Source: Draconibacterium sp.
GTDB taxonomy: Bacteria; Bacteroidota; Bacteroidia; Bacteroidales; Prolixibacteraceae
Assembly: GCA_030595485.1 (NCBI GenBank)
Contig: JAUVDE010000002.1
Coordinates: forward strand, 1-33,223
Reading direction: 5' to 3'
DNA length: 33,223 bases
Below the pieces are notes generated by a model, which searched no databases, had not been told where the DNA came from, and saw nothing but the letters and a program-made list of their open reading frames with translations. Of this stretch, positions 10,741 through 20,864 are shown piece by piece. Position 1 is the stretch's first letter. Every line of letters starts with the position of its first letter. Both the position numbers and the translations under genes were made by a program.

Positions 10741-11401
10741 AATCTTACTATTTATAAAAGATATTCGTATTGCAGTTCTCGTTCTGGGGACTGCAATACT
10801 TTTCTATGCCTGCCAGAACAACGAGATTGATAAAATCCAGGCTTTCAGTTCTCCAGAGGAGCTTCCAATTCTGGAAACCAAGAATTTTGTGACCCTTATG
10901 TCCGACTCCGGTTTAATTCGCAATTCTTTAAGGGCTCCCGTTTTGCTTCAGTTTGATAATGGTGGTAAAAGTTATTACGAATTTCCGGAGGGTATGGAAC
11001 TCGTAAAATTTGATGAACATCAAAACATTATCTCCAGTATTACTGCCGACTACGCCAAACAGTTTGTTAAAGAAAAAAAATGGGAAGCCAAAAACAATGT
11101 GGTTGTAACCAACGAAAGAGGCGACTCGTTAAAAACAGAAGTTCTCACCTGGGAAGAAAAAACTGAAAAAATTTATACCGAAGAATTTGTGAAAATCATT
11201 CGCGATAACCAGATAATTACGGGAGTAGGTTTAACCTCGGATCAAAACATGTTAAACTGGAAAATTAAAAACCCTAAAGGAACTATTTACATATCGGTTG
11301 ACGAAAAGGAACAAAACGCTGAAGCCAATTCGGGAAGTGATAACAATCCGAAGATTGAGCCTCAACAACAAACAAAAACTCAGGCTATAAAATTTAAATA
11401 A
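10715..11401 (+). CDS. lptC: LPS export ABC transporter periplasmic protein LptC
   Basis: 228 aa with single N-terminal TM/Cys (LFYACQNN), SGLIRNSLRAPVLLQFDNGGKSYYEFPEGMELVKFDEHQNIISSITADYA; overlaps the preceding gene by 26 nt. Confidence 0.85.
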   Translation: MKPQKLDSKILLFIKDIRIAVLVLGTAILFYACQNNEIDKIQAFSSPEELPILETKNFVTLMSDSGLIRNSLRAPVLLQFDNGGKSYYEFPEGMELVKFDEHQNIISSITADYAKQFVKEKKWEAKNNVVVTNERGDSLKTEVLTWEEKTEKIYTEEFVKIIRDNQIITGVGLTSDQNMLNWKIKNPKGTIYISVDEKEQNAEANSGSDNNPKIEPQQQTKTQAIKFK

Positions 11402-12666
11402 TGAACCTTTATTTGCTGATTCTGATAACAATTCTACTTTCTGCCTTCTTCTCGGGAATGGAAATTGCCTTTGTTTCAGCAAACAAACTTCGCCTCGAAC
11501 TCGATAAACAATCGGAACCCTTTAACTCGCGCCTGCTAAAATTTGTAACTGCAAACGGTGGGCAATACATTGCTACCATGTTGGTAGGAAACAATATTGC
11601 GCTGGTAATTTACGGTATAGCTTTTGCAACATTACTCGAGCCGGTTTTCCAGCTTCATTTCCAATCCGAATCATTTATTCTGCTTTTACAAACCGTTACA
11701 TCAACTTTAATAATTTTAGTATTTGCCGAGTTTCTACCAAAAACACTGTTTCGAATTTTCCCCAACACGCTACTCAATTTATTCTCCGTACCTCTGGCAT
11801 TTTTCTACATTATTTTTTACCCCATTACACGTTTTTCAATTGGCATTACCAACGCATTATTTAAAGGTCTACTCAAGACAGATGTAAATACGCGAAACAA
11901 AAACCTTGTATTTAGCCGGATTGATTTAGATGAATTTGTTAACGAAACAGATAATTCGGGGATCGAGAAAAAAGAAAATGTAAATACCGAGATTAAGCTA
12001 TTTAAAAACGCGCTCGATTTCTCAACAGTAAAGTTGCGTGATGTTATGATTCCGCGTACCGAGATTGAAATGCTGGAGATAGGCGTTTCAATAAGTGAGC
12101 TCCGCCAAAAGTTTGTAGAAACCGGTTATTCCCGCATTCTTTTTTATAACGAAAACATCGATAATATTATCGGTTACGTTCATTCATCTATTCTTTTTCA
12201 AAACCCAAAATCAATTGAATCCTACATAAAAAAAGTATTAATTGTACCCGAAACTATGCCTGCCAATAAACTCTTGAGTACTTTTATTCAAGAACACCGA
12301 AGCATTGCAATTGTAGTCGACGAATTTGGAGGGACATCGGGAATGGTGACCAGTGAAGATATTCTGGAAGAAATTTTTGGGGAAATTGAAGACGAGCACG
12401 ACACAAAAGATATTATTGAAAAGAAAATTAGCGAAACAGAATTCATTTTCTCCGGAAGAGCTGAAATTGATTTATTAAACGAAAAATACTTTTTTGACCT
12501 ACCCGAAACAGAAGAATTTGAGACACTTGCCGGATTCATTCTTTTTCATCACGAGAGTATTCCAAAAATTAATTCACAAATAAATATTGGCAAATTCCAC
12601 TTCAAAATACTAAAAGCCACCAACACTAAAATAGAATTGGTAAAAGTCATACTTTCAACAGAGTAA
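11401..12666 (+). CDS. Hemolysin/CorC-family membrane protein (CNNM-DUF21, CBS pair, CorC/HlyC domain)
   Basis: 421 aa; LLSAFFSGMEIAFVSANKLRLEL, LRDVMIPRTEIEMLE, IAIVVDEFGGTSGMVTSEDILEEIFGEIEDEHD. Confidence 0.93.
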   Translation: MNLYLLILITILLSAFFSGMEIAFVSANKLRLELDKQSEPFNSRLLKFVTANGGQYIATMLVGNNIALVIYGIAFATLLEPVFQLHFQSESFILLLQTVTSTLIILVFAEFLPKTLFRIFPNTLLNLFSVPLAFFYIIFYPITRFSIGITNALFKGLLKTDVNTRNKNLVFSRIDLDEFVNETDNSGIEKKENVNTEIKLFKNALDFSTVKLRDVMIPRTEIEMLEIGVSISELRQKFVETGYSRILFYNENIDNIIGYVHSSILFQNPKSIESYIKKVLIVPETMPANKLLSTFIQEHRSIAIVVDEFGGTSGMVTSEDILEEIFGEIEDEHDTKDIIEKKISETEFIFSGRAEIDLLNEKYFFDLPETEEFETLAGFILFHHESIPKINSQINIGKFHFKILKATNTKIELVKVILSTE

Positions 12667-12830
12667 ATACCCTAAATATATCAATTCCAATACTCTATAT
12701 TCCAGAGCTTTACACAAGCTAACACACAGCTGTTAAAAAAAATATAAATTCCGAGGTAAAATAGTTATAATTGCTATCTTCGTAGCTCGAAAAAATTAAA
12801 TAAAATTTGCAATAAAATAACTGTAAATCA

Positions 12831-14954
12831 ATGGCAACGTTACAAACAATTAGAACAAAAGCAGGATTATTAGTAGCAATTGTAATCGGGTTTTCATTGG
12901 CGGCATTCGTACTGGGCGACCTTATTTCAGGTGGCACATCGGTGTTCCAAAGAAACCAAATGGAAGTTGGTGTTATCGATGGAGAATCAATTCAATATCC
13001 TGAATTTCAGAAACAAGTAGAAGAGTTGGGTGAAGTGTTCAAACAAAATTACCAAACAACTCAATTAGATGACAATGCATGGTCGCAGGTGAGAGAACAA
13101 GCCTGGCAAACAAACATAAGAGACATTGTTATGGGAGCTACTTACGAAGAGTTAGGCATTGAAATTAGTGCCGACGAACTTTTCGACATGCTTCAAGGTG
13201 CTAACCCACATCAAATTGTACAACAAATTTTCAGTAATCCTGAAACTGGTCAATTCGACAGAGCTTCAGTAGTTCGTTTTCTGAAAAGCCTTGAAACAAG
13301 TGTAAGGCCAGAAGACCGTGTACAATGGCTTAACATCGAGCAACAAATTGTTGATGAGCGTACCCAATCGAAATACACGAGCATGGTTGCAAAAGGAATG
13401 TATGTAACCAGCGAAGAAGCTCAAACCAGTGCAAATGCAGGAAACAAAACGGTTAATTTCGACTACATAAACCTTGCGCACAGTACTATAACTGACGACC
13501 AAGTTACAGTTACCGACAAAGACTTGAAAGCCTATTACAATGCAAATCAAGACGAATACAAATTGGAGCAAAGCAGAAGAATTGAATACATTACTTATAC
13601 TGTAAGTCCTTCGGATGCAGATTACAAAGATGCAGAAGAATGGATTAATGAAATTAAAGCCGACTTTGAAAAAGCTGAAGATAATATTCAGTTTGTAAGT
13701 TCTAATTCGGATGTAAGTTTCGAAAACGTTTGGAACACAAAAGAGAATTTACCAGAAAACATTGGAACCTGGGTTTACGACGAAAAAGCAGAAGTTAATG
13801 CCGTTTTTGGTTCTTATGCCAATGGCGATGCATTCACACTTGCTAAATTGCACAAATCGGAAATGATGCCTGACTCAGTTGAGGCTCGTCACATTTTGTT
13901 GACAGTTGCTACACAAGCTGAATTGCTTGCAGCACAAACTTTTGCCGATAGTTTAAAAACAATGATTGAAGGTGGTGCTGACTTTGCAAAACTAGCTCGT
14001 GAAAATTCAACCGACCAAGGTTCGGCAATTAACGGTGGAGACTTAGGTTGGTTCCAGCGCAATCAAATGGTGAAGCCATTCGAAGAAGCTGCATTCAGCA
14101 ATACTACCGACAGTGTTACAATTGTTGGAACACAGTTTGGAATTCACTTAATTCAAACAACAAAACGTGGAAAATTAACACCACAGGTTCAGGTAGCCTA
14201 CTTAACACGTAATGTTATTTCTAGCTCGAAAACCTACCAGGATATTTATGCTAAAGCAAGTAAATTTGCTGGTGAGAATAGAACTCAAGAACAATTTGAT
14301 GCAGCTGTTGCAGAAGAGAAATTAACAAAACGTGTTGCTAACGTTGGCGAGAACGAACGTCAGATTGTTGGTTTAGAAAATGCACGTCCAATGATTAGAG
14401 CAGCATACGACGCTGAGGCAGGTGATGTACTACAAACTACACAAGAATCACCAATTTTCGAATTGGGCGATAACTTCGTAGTTGCCGTTTTGGTACAAGC
14501 TATCGAAGAAGGTGTTGCACCTTTCGAAGATGTTAGAGCACGTGTTGAACTAGCTGTAACCAAAGAGAAAAAAGCAGAATTTTTAGTGGCTAAAGTAAAT
14601 ACCGCATTAAGTGGAAAATCAGATTTAGCAGCTGTTGCAGCTGAATTAAATGCTGAAGTACAAAATGCAAGCAACATTAACTTTAGCTCTTTCTCTATTC
14701 CTGGAATTGGTTTAGAGCCTGCAGTTATCGGAACTGTTTCTACATCGGGAGTTGACAAAATGTCGACACCAATTGCTGGAAACAATGGAGTATTTGTTGT
14801 AGTGGTTACTTCCGAAAATGAAGGAGCTGGAGCAAACGTTGCTGCCGAGCAAAACCGTTTAGCACAAACAACAGGTTACCGTGTTACTTCGCAAGCATTT
14901 AATGCACACCGCAACTCGGTTGAAATTGAAGACAATAGAGCTAATTTCTATTAG
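12831..14954 (+). CDS. Periplasmic peptidyl-prolyl cis-trans isomerase, SurA_N/PpiD-like
   Basis: 707 aa; N-terminal TM, SurA_N-like region, rotamase segment EARHILLTVATQAELLAAQTFADSLKTMIEGGADFAKLARENSTDQGSAINGGDLGWFQRNQMVKPFEEAAF. Confidence 0.92.
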   Translation: MATLQTIRTKAGLLVAIVIGFSLAAFVLGDLISGGTSVFQRNQMEVGVIDGESIQYPEFQKQVEELGEVFKQNYQTTQLDDNAWSQVREQAWQTNIRDIVMGATYEELGIEISADELFDMLQGANPHQIVQQIFSNPETGQFDRASVVRFLKSLETSVRPEDRVQWLNIEQQIVDERTQSKYTSMVAKGMYVTSEEAQTSANAGNKTVNFDYINLAHSTITDDQVTVTDKDLKAYYNANQDEYKLEQSRRIEYITYTVSPSDADYKDAEEWINEIKADFEKAEDNIQFVSSNSDVSFENVWNTKENLPENIGTWVYDEKAEVNAVFGSYANGDAFTLAKLHKSEMMPDSVEARHILLTVATQAELLAAQTFADSLKTMIEGGADFAKLARENSTDQGSAINGGDLGWFQRNQMVKPFEEAAFSNTTDSVTIVGTQFGIHLIQTTKRGKLTPQVQVAYLTRNVISSSKTYQDIYAKASKFAGENRTQEQFDAAVAEEKLTKRVANVGENERQIVGLENARPMIRAAYDAEAGDVLQTTQESPIFELGDNFVVAVLVQAIEEGVAPFEDVRARVELAVTKEKKAEFLVAKVNTALSGKSDLAAVAAELNAEVQNASNINFSSFSIPGIGLEPAVIGTVSTSGVDKMSTPIAGNNGVFVVVVTSENEGAGANVAAEQNRLAQTTGYRVTSQAFNAHRNSVEIEDNRANFY

Positions 14955-14976
14955 TAGATAGCTCAATACAATATTT

Positions 14977-15016
14977 AAAAAGCCGCTTTCGACACTTGTC
15001 GGAAGCGGCTTTTTTT
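14977..15016 (+). terminator. Rho-independent terminator after the PPIase gene
   Basis: AAAAAGCCGCTTTCGACA-CTTG-TCGGAAGCGGCTTTTTTT: long GC-rich stem with a T-tract. Confidence 0.88.
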
Positions 15017-15142
15017 GTGTACTATTTCTGATGCATATGTTCTGAAACTAGTACTTGCTGCTTCCAAAAATCATTTATTATCGTTAATTTTAGAATTGCT
15101 GGCTATTTTATTTGAAATCAAAATCAGGATACTCCACATCAA

Positions 15143-15841
15143 ATGGGCGAATATAAAAAACTCAATATTAAAGATTGGGCTGTTGAAGACCGACCACGCG
15201 AAAAACTACTTTCAAATGGTTCGCGTACGCTTAGCGATGCGGAATTAATTGCCATTTTGATTGGATCGGGAAGTATCGATGAAACTGCTGTCGAACTTTC
15301 ACGACGAATATTAACCGCGGTTGGTAATGACCTAAACGAGCTTGGCCGAAAAAACACCGACTTTTTTAAAACCTTTAACGGAATTGGTGAGGCAAAAGCT
15401 GTAAGTATAGCAGCCGCCATGGAACTGGGCAAACGCCGCAAAGAAGCCGAAGTATTCGAAAAAAAGAAAATTACAGGTAGTAAGGATGCCGCCGATTTTT
15501 TCCAGCCGATGCTTGGTGATTTAAACCACGAAGAATTTTGGATAATGCTGCTTAATCGCGGGAATAAAATTATCGACACATTTATGGTCAGTCAAGGTGG
15601 AATATCGGGAACTGTAATCGATGTTCGACTTATTCTGAAAAATGCCTTGGATAAACTGGCAAGTTCCATCATTCTTTGCCACAATCATCCCTCGGGAAAC
15701 ACGCAGTCGTCGAATGCCGACCTGCAAATAACACGAAAAATAAAAGATGCCGCCAAACTAATGGATATCTCTGTGCTCGACCATATTATAATTGGTCAGG
15801 ATAAGTATTTAAGCCTCGCTGACGAAGGAATGTTAAACTAA
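15143..15841 (+). CDS. radC: RadC family DNA repair/JAB-domain protein
   Basis: 232 aa; IKDWAVEDRPREKLL, NRGNKIIDTFMVSQGGISGTVIDVRLILKNAL, SSIILCHNHPSGNTQSSNAD (JAMM motif). Confidence 0.96.
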   Translation: MGEYKKLNIKDWAVEDRPREKLLSNGSRTLSDAELIAILIGSGSIDETAVELSRRILTAVGNDLNELGRKNTDFFKTFNGIGEAKAVSIAAAMELGKRRKEAEVFEKKKITGSKDAADFFQPMLGDLNHEEFWIMLLNRGNKIIDTFMVSQGGISGTVIDVRLILKNALDKLASSIILCHNHPSGNTQSSNADLQITRKIKDAAKLMDISVLDHIIIGQDKYLSLADEGMLN

Positions 15842-15853
15842 AATCGAACTAAA

Positions 15854-17215
15854 ATGATATTAATTTATGCCGAAGAAGTTACGCCCCGAATTGAGTACAT
15901 CTTTAAATTAATGTTTACCCAGATTTTGAAAGTAGAAATTGCTTTTACAACAAACTCTGTAGAATTTCAAAAAACAGAATTTGCTAAAATCAATTATTCG
16001 CGCGAGAAATTTGGCAAGGAATTTTATATAAAACCGCATAGAATTACACAATGTAAAGCTTTGCTCACACCCACAATCAATTCGGTTTGGTACGAAGGTG
16101 AAAAATACTTCTGCGAAAGTTCGAAAGATTCATCGTTACCATTTGATCCCTTTGCTGCAGCATTTTACATTGTTACACGCCACGAAGAATATACCGAACA
16201 AAACCGCGATAAACTCAATCGTTATCCGGTTCAAAACAGTATTCTATCGAAATATAAGGTGCTAAAAAAACCCATTGTAAATATTTGGGCTCAGCTATTG
16301 GCTGAAAAACTAAAAGAGATACACCCCGACCTTGAGTTTCCGGAGAAATCATTCCAATTCATTTCAAGCATTGATGTGGATAATGCCTATGCCTACCAAC
16401 ATAAAGGTTTCTGGCGAACAAGTGCAGCTTGGGCCAAAGCAGTTGTAAAAGGCGGGATGGAAGAACATATAAAACGCAAAAAAGTGCTTTCGGGCAAAAT
16501 ACCCGATCCTTACGATACTTATGCATATCTCGATTCGGTTTTTAAAGGAAACGAGGATAAGGTAAAATTCTTTTTCCTGCTAGGCGATTATGGCCGCTTT
16601 GATAAGAACATTGCCCACACCAATAAAGAATACCGCGAGCTTATCAAAAAAACTTCGGAGAAGTATGATGTTGGAATTCATCCTTCGTTTGCCACCAGTA
16701 AAAAGGGAGGCAAAAAACGTGTGAGAATGGAAAAGCAACGTTTGGAAGAAATCTTGGGGAATCAAGTAAATAAAAGCCGTCAACACTTTTTAATGTTGAA
16801 ATTTCCGAAAACCTACATGCGATTGATAAAGGCAGGTATTTCTGAAGATTATACGCTGGGTTACGCGGCACAGTCAGGTTTCCGCGGAGGCATTTGTACA
16901 CCCTATTATTTTTACGATTTAAAACATGAAACCACAACAAACCTCAAAATTATTCCGTTCCAAATTATGGATGGCACTTTACGCCACTACATGCAGTTAA
17001 ATCCTGAACAGGCTTTTGAAGAAATTAAACAAGTTATGCAGGAAGTTAAAAATGTAGGTGGTACTTTTGTAAGCGTTTGGCACAATGAAACCGTAAACAA
17101 CATTGGTCAGTGGGAAGGATACCGCGAAGTATTTGAAAAAATGAACCAACTGGGTTTTGAGTGGTCAAAAGAAAAGAATACAGAAGTAGTGGAAGAAATG
17201 ATGGAGAATGAATAA
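15854..17215 (+). CDS. Polysaccharide deacetylase family protein (non-canonical NodB-like, DVD / GIHPSF motifs)
   Basis: 453 aa; FQFISSIDVDNAYAY, KFFFLLGDYGRFDKN, YDVGIHPSFATS, FVSVWHNETV. Confidence 0.82.
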   Translation: MILIYAEEVTPRIEYIFKLMFTQILKVEIAFTTNSVEFQKTEFAKINYSREKFGKEFYIKPHRITQCKALLTPTINSVWYEGEKYFCESSKDSSLPFDPFAAAFYIVTRHEEYTEQNRDKLNRYPVQNSILSKYKVLKKPIVNIWAQLLAEKLKEIHPDLEFPEKSFQFISSIDVDNAYAYQHKGFWRTSAAWAKAVVKGGMEEHIKRKKVLSGKIPDPYDTYAYLDSVFKGNEDKVKFFFLLGDYGRFDKNIAHTNKEYRELIKKTSEKYDVGIHPSFATSKKGGKKRVRMEKQRLEEILGNQVNKSRQHFLMLKFPKTYMRLIKAGISEDYTLGYAAQSGFRGGICTPYYFYDLKHETTTNLKIIPFQIMDGTLRHYMQLNPEQAFEEIKQVMQEVKNVGGTFVSVWHNETVNNIGQWEGYREVFEKMNQLGFEWSKEKNTEVVEEMMENE

Positions 17216-18131
17216 AACAAAGAATTTCCGACTTATAAAACATACTGATATCGATTCCGAAAAATGGAACCGATGTATTAATAATGCAACAAATTGTCGC
17301 ATTTACGCCTACGATTGGCATCTCGACCGCACAGCAATTGTTTGGGATGCTTTGGTTTGGGGCGATTACAATTATGTAATGCCACTCCCCTTTCGTAAAA
17401 AACTGGGAATTAAATATTTGTATCAAGCTCTTTATTCGCAGCAGCTGGGTATTTTCCCTTCGCCAACACCACAAGTTTCCAAGGTATTTTATGAATATAT
17501 CATTTCTAATTTCCGTTATTCCGACGTACACATAAATTCGGAAAATGTCCCATTAAAAGAACCTGAAACTATTCAGTTTCATCCGCGAAAAAATTATTTA
17601 TTACCGCTTATTCAAGATTATAAATCCATATCAAGTTCTTTTTCGAAAAATACCAAACGAAATATTTCAAAAGCAGGCAAACAAAATCTGGCTTTAGTTG
17701 AAGGAATTCGATTAGAAGAATATTTAGAATTTAAGGCAGCAAACCTTCAGGCAAATATTGGTGAAAAAGAATTGGCCAAATTAAAAAGCCTGATTGCCTA
17801 TGGCCAGAAAAAAGGGTTTGGCAAAATTTATGGTGTATACACAGCGGAAAACCAACTTTGTGCCGCAGTTTATTTTTGCCACTGGAAAGACAGAGTAATC
17901 TTTTTTAACGCCGCATCGAACGAAAAAGGCAAAGCGCTTGGAGGAATGTATTTTTTAGTAAATAAATTTATTGAATCGAATGCCGGCAAAAACCTGATTC
18001 TGGATTTCGAAGGCTCTATGATTCCTGGAGTAGCACGATTTTACAAAGGTTTTGGAGCAAAGGCCGAAACCTATTTTCAACTTAAATTTAATCGTTTACC
18101 TTTGCCCTTAAAGTGGTTAAAACGTAATTAA
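17208..18131 (+). CDS. GNAT/FemAB-like acyltransferase
   Basis: 307 aa; SSSFSKNTKRNISKAGKQNL, AVYFCHWKDRVIFFNAASNEKGKALGGMYFLVNKFIE, LDFEGSMIPGVARFYKGFGAK, typical of FemAB/BioF2-like acyltransferases; overlaps preceding CDS by 8 nt. Confidence 0.75.
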   Translation: MNKTKNFRLIKHTDIDSEKWNRCINNATNCRIYAYDWHLDRTAIVWDALVWGDYNYVMPLPFRKKLGIKYLYQALYSQQLGIFPSPTPQVSKVFYEYIISNFRYSDVHINSENVPLKEPETIQFHPRKNYLLPLIQDYKSISSSFSKNTKRNISKAGKQNLALVEGIRLEEYLEFKAANLQANIGEKELAKLKSLIAYGQKKGFGKIYGVYTAENQLCAAVYFCHWKDRVIFFNAASNEKGKALGGMYFLVNKFIESNAGKNLILDFEGSMIPGVARFYKGFGAKAETYFQLKFNRLPLPLKWLKRN

Positions 18132-18134
18132 ATA

Positions 18135-19109
18135 ATGGCACACATCCCACGATTGTTAAGTAAACAGCTAAGTCGGTTTGTATCGGCCGAAAAACTTTTT
18201 CAATCAAAAACACCCGTTTTTTTACCTTTTTACCATGTGGTTAGTGACCAAGCACTCCCTTGCATTTTAAATTACCCTTACTTAAACGAGAAGGAGTTTG
18301 AACAACAACTCGACTTCTATCTGAAGTATTTCAAACCGGTTTCGCTTGAATATATCTACGAAAATCCGAGGCCTGAAGAAAAGGTATTTCATTTAAGCTT
18401 TGATGATGGCTTGCGCTCGTGTGCTGAAATTGTTGCTCCACTTTTGCTGAGAAAAGGCATTCCCGCAACCTTTTTTATCAACTCAGGATTTGTCGATAAC
18501 AAAGAACTGTTTCATCGCTACAAAGCAAGTTTAGTTTTAACAGAAATGCTTCTGCACCCCGACGCAGAGGCAGAGAGTTTACTGCTGGAAAACAATTTGA
18601 CACAGGGAAATTTACTGAAAGCCGATTTTTCGCAAAGATCAATTTTAGATGAAGCTGCCGATCTACTCGAACTGGACTTTGGAACTTTTTTAGCCGAAGA
18701 AAAACCCTATTTAAGCACTGCCCAAATTAAAGACTTAAGCCATAAAGGTTTTTCAATAGGTGGACACAGCCATAAACATCCCGAGTTTTGGAAAATATCA
18801 GAGAAAAAGCAATTTAAACACGTGCGGAAAAGCATGAACTGGCTTACTGAAAATATCAACCAGAAAGTCAAGGCTTTTTCGTTTCCTTTTACCGATGACG
18901 GAGTTTCGAGGAAGCTCTTTCAACGTATTAAAGACGAAAATATTTGCGATATTACATTTGGAACAGCTGGAGTAAAATACGATAAAATTGACACGCATTT
19001 GCAACGCTATCCAGTCGAACAAGCAGGTAATCTTGAAGAAAATTTAAAAGCAGAATTTTTGTATTTTAAGCTCCGTAAAGCAATGGGTAAATCCTGTGTA
19101 AAACATTGA
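18135..19109 (+). CDS. Polysaccharide deacetylase (NodB-type)
   Basis: 324 aa; motif 1 HLSFDDG, GIPATFFINSGF, motif 2 GGHSHKHPEFW. Confidence 0.88.
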   Translation: MAHIPRLLSKQLSRFVSAEKLFQSKTPVFLPFYHVVSDQALPCILNYPYLNEKEFEQQLDFYLKYFKPVSLEYIYENPRPEEKVFHLSFDDGLRSCAEIVAPLLLRKGIPATFFINSGFVDNKELFHRYKASLVLTEMLLHPDAEAESLLLENNLTQGNLLKADFSQRSILDEAADLLELDFGTFLAEEKPYLSTAQIKDLSHKGFSIGGHSHKHPEFWKISEKKQFKHVRKSMNWLTENINQKVKAFSFPFTDDGVSRKLFQRIKDENICDITFGTAGVKYDKIDTHLQRYPVEQAGNLEENLKAEFLYFKLRKAMGKSCVKH

Positions 19110-20188
19110 ACTTAGAAATAAAAAAAATACGATTGAATGAATTGGAAGATTTTGTAAACAGCAAAACTTTCCATGAGTTTGAATACCTACCAATTTCTGA
19201 TATTCGCAGCAAATCGTACCTCGCCAATCCACATGCCTTACCCGACGATTTTGTAGTGTACCTCGGATTTTTCGAAAACAAGCTGGTGGCTTTCAGAAGT
19301 TTACTTCCCGATATTATTCAAACCGATTACCAAACAATACGATTTGCCTGGTGTAGTGGAGCTTGGGTTCATCCTGATTTCAGAAGAAAAAGCTTTTCAA
19401 AAAAACTGCTAAAAGAAGCTTATACCGATTGGGATAAAAAGCTGATGTTTACGAATTACATACCCAATTCAGAAAAATTAATAGTAGAAACCGGTTGGTT
19501 TAAACCCATCCATCAATTTAATGGTGTGCGGGCTTACCTATTCCCAAAAACTAGAAAGTTACTTCCGAATGCAAACGCTAATATATTATTCAAAATTATT
19601 TTTTCTCTTATCGATTGGGTTATTTCAATATACTCTTCCATTCGTTTGTTCCTTTTTACTGAAAAAATAATTTCATCGGTCACCTTTAAAACCCTTGACT
19701 TTCCTGACCAACAATGTTATCAATCGCTTAAAGAATCACAATCTGTTTTTTCGCGTGGAGCATTGGAATTAAAATGGATCTTTGATAATCCCTGGATTTC
19801 ATCTCAAAAATCGAAAGCAAACAGTAAATATCCATTCTCATCGTTTTCAAATTCATTTATTTATAAAACGATAAAAGTATACTCGGAAAATGGGTTCGTT
19901 GGATTTTTTCTATTTTCTGTTCGTGAAGGGCATTTAAAAACACTTTATTGGCAGTTACCCGATGGGTTTGAAAAAGAAATTACTGCTTACTTAAAACATT
20001 TCTGCAAAAAGAATAAAGTAGAAATGACCACTGTTTATAAAAAAGAAATTGCAGAACAGTTGTTTAAAAGAAAATTCCCATTTTTGCACTTGAAAAAATA
20101 CGGACAAAAAATTTACAGCACATTTGAAATACAAAACAATTCGGAAATTAAGTTTCAAGACGGTGATGGCGATGTAATTTTTACCTAA
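19106..20188 (+). CDS. GNAT family N-acetyltransferase-like protein (TTG start)
   Basis: 360 aa; RFAWCSGAWVHPDFRRKSFSKKLLKEAYTDW (acetyl-CoA binding-like). TTG start at 19106 overlaps the TGA stop of the previous gene; no ATG nearby in frame. Confidence 0.72.
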   Translation: MNLEIKKIRLNELEDFVNSKTFHEFEYLPISDIRSKSYLANPHALPDDFVVYLGFFENKLVAFRSLLPDIIQTDYQTIRFAWCSGAWVHPDFRRKSFSKKLLKEAYTDWDKKLMFTNYIPNSEKLIVETGWFKPIHQFNGVRAYLFPKTRKLLPNANANILFKIIFSLIDWVISIYSSIRLFLFTEKIISSVTFKTLDFPDQQCYQSLKESQSVFSRGALELKWIFDNPWISSQKSKANSKYPFSSFSNSFIYKTIKVYSENGFVGFFLFSVREGHLKTLYWQLPDGFEKEITAYLKHFCKKNKVEMTTVYKKEIAEQLFKRKFPFLHLKKYGQKIYSTFEIQNNSEIKFQDGDGDVIFT

Positions 20189-20200
20189 TTATTAGAAACA

Positions 20201-20863
20201 ATGGAAATTAAAGTTTTAGGCAACAAGCACTCAATCTTAGACCAGTATCTGGCAGAAATTCGCGATATTTCAATTCAAACAGATCCACTTCGTTTTCGGA
20301 ATAACATGAACCGAATGGGCGAAATTTTTGCTTACGAAATTAGTAAAGAATTGCCATTTGAAGTAAACGATGTACAAACACCGCTTGGAGTTGCAAAAGT
20401 TCCAAAGTTGATTCAACACCCGGTTTTAGCGACTATTTTACGTGCCGGACTTGCTACTCACAATGGTTTGCTTCGCATTTTCGACCGTGCCGAAAACTGC
20501 TTTATATCGGCGTATAGAAAATACAACGAAAGTGGTAAATTTGAAATTGAGTTTGAATACATGGCCTCTCCATCGCTCGACGATAAAATTGTGATTTTGT
20601 CTGACCCCATGTTGGCTTCCGGAAAATCGATGGAAATTGGTTACGAAGCATTGTTTAGCAAAGGAACGCCGGCGCATGTGCATCTGGTGGCTATTATTGC
20701 CAGTCAGGAAGGTGTTGATTATTTGGCTGAAAAAATTAAAGCTGACAATGTAACATTATGGTTGGGTGCCATTGACCCGGAAATGACTCCAAAATCATAT
20801 ATCGTGCCGGGATTGGGCGATGCAGGTGATTTAGCTTTCGGAGAAAAAATTGATTCCAAGTAA
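20201..20863 (+). CDS. upp: Uracil phosphoribosyltransferase
   Basis: 220 aa; PVLATILRAGLATHNGLLRIF, VILSDPMLASGKSMEIGYEAL, WLGAIDPEMTPKSYIVPGLGDAGDLAFG. Confidence 0.94.
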   Translation: MEIKVLGNKHSILDQYLAEIRDISIQTDPLRFRNNMNRMGEIFAYEISKELPFEVNDVQTPLGVAKVPKLIQHPVLATILRAGLATHNGLLRIFDRAENCFISAYRKYNESGKFEIEFEYMASPSLDDKIVILSDPMLASGKSMEIGYEALFSKGTPAHVHLVAIIASQEGVDYLAEKIKADNVTLWLGAIDPEMTPKSYIVPGLGDAGDLAFGEKIDSK

Positions 20864-20864
20864 A

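Noticed and set aside
14360-14785. 141 aa minus-strand ORF inside the PPIase gene
   Set aside because: Antisense shadow of a well-supported CDS, low-complexity Ser/Ala/Thr composition.
15139-15579. 146 aa minus-strand ORF over radC
   Set aside because: Antisense to the clear RadC CDS with motif support.
17046-17531. 161 aa minus-strand ORF
   Set aside because: Antisense to the junction of two supported genes (deacetylase and GNAT/FemAB).
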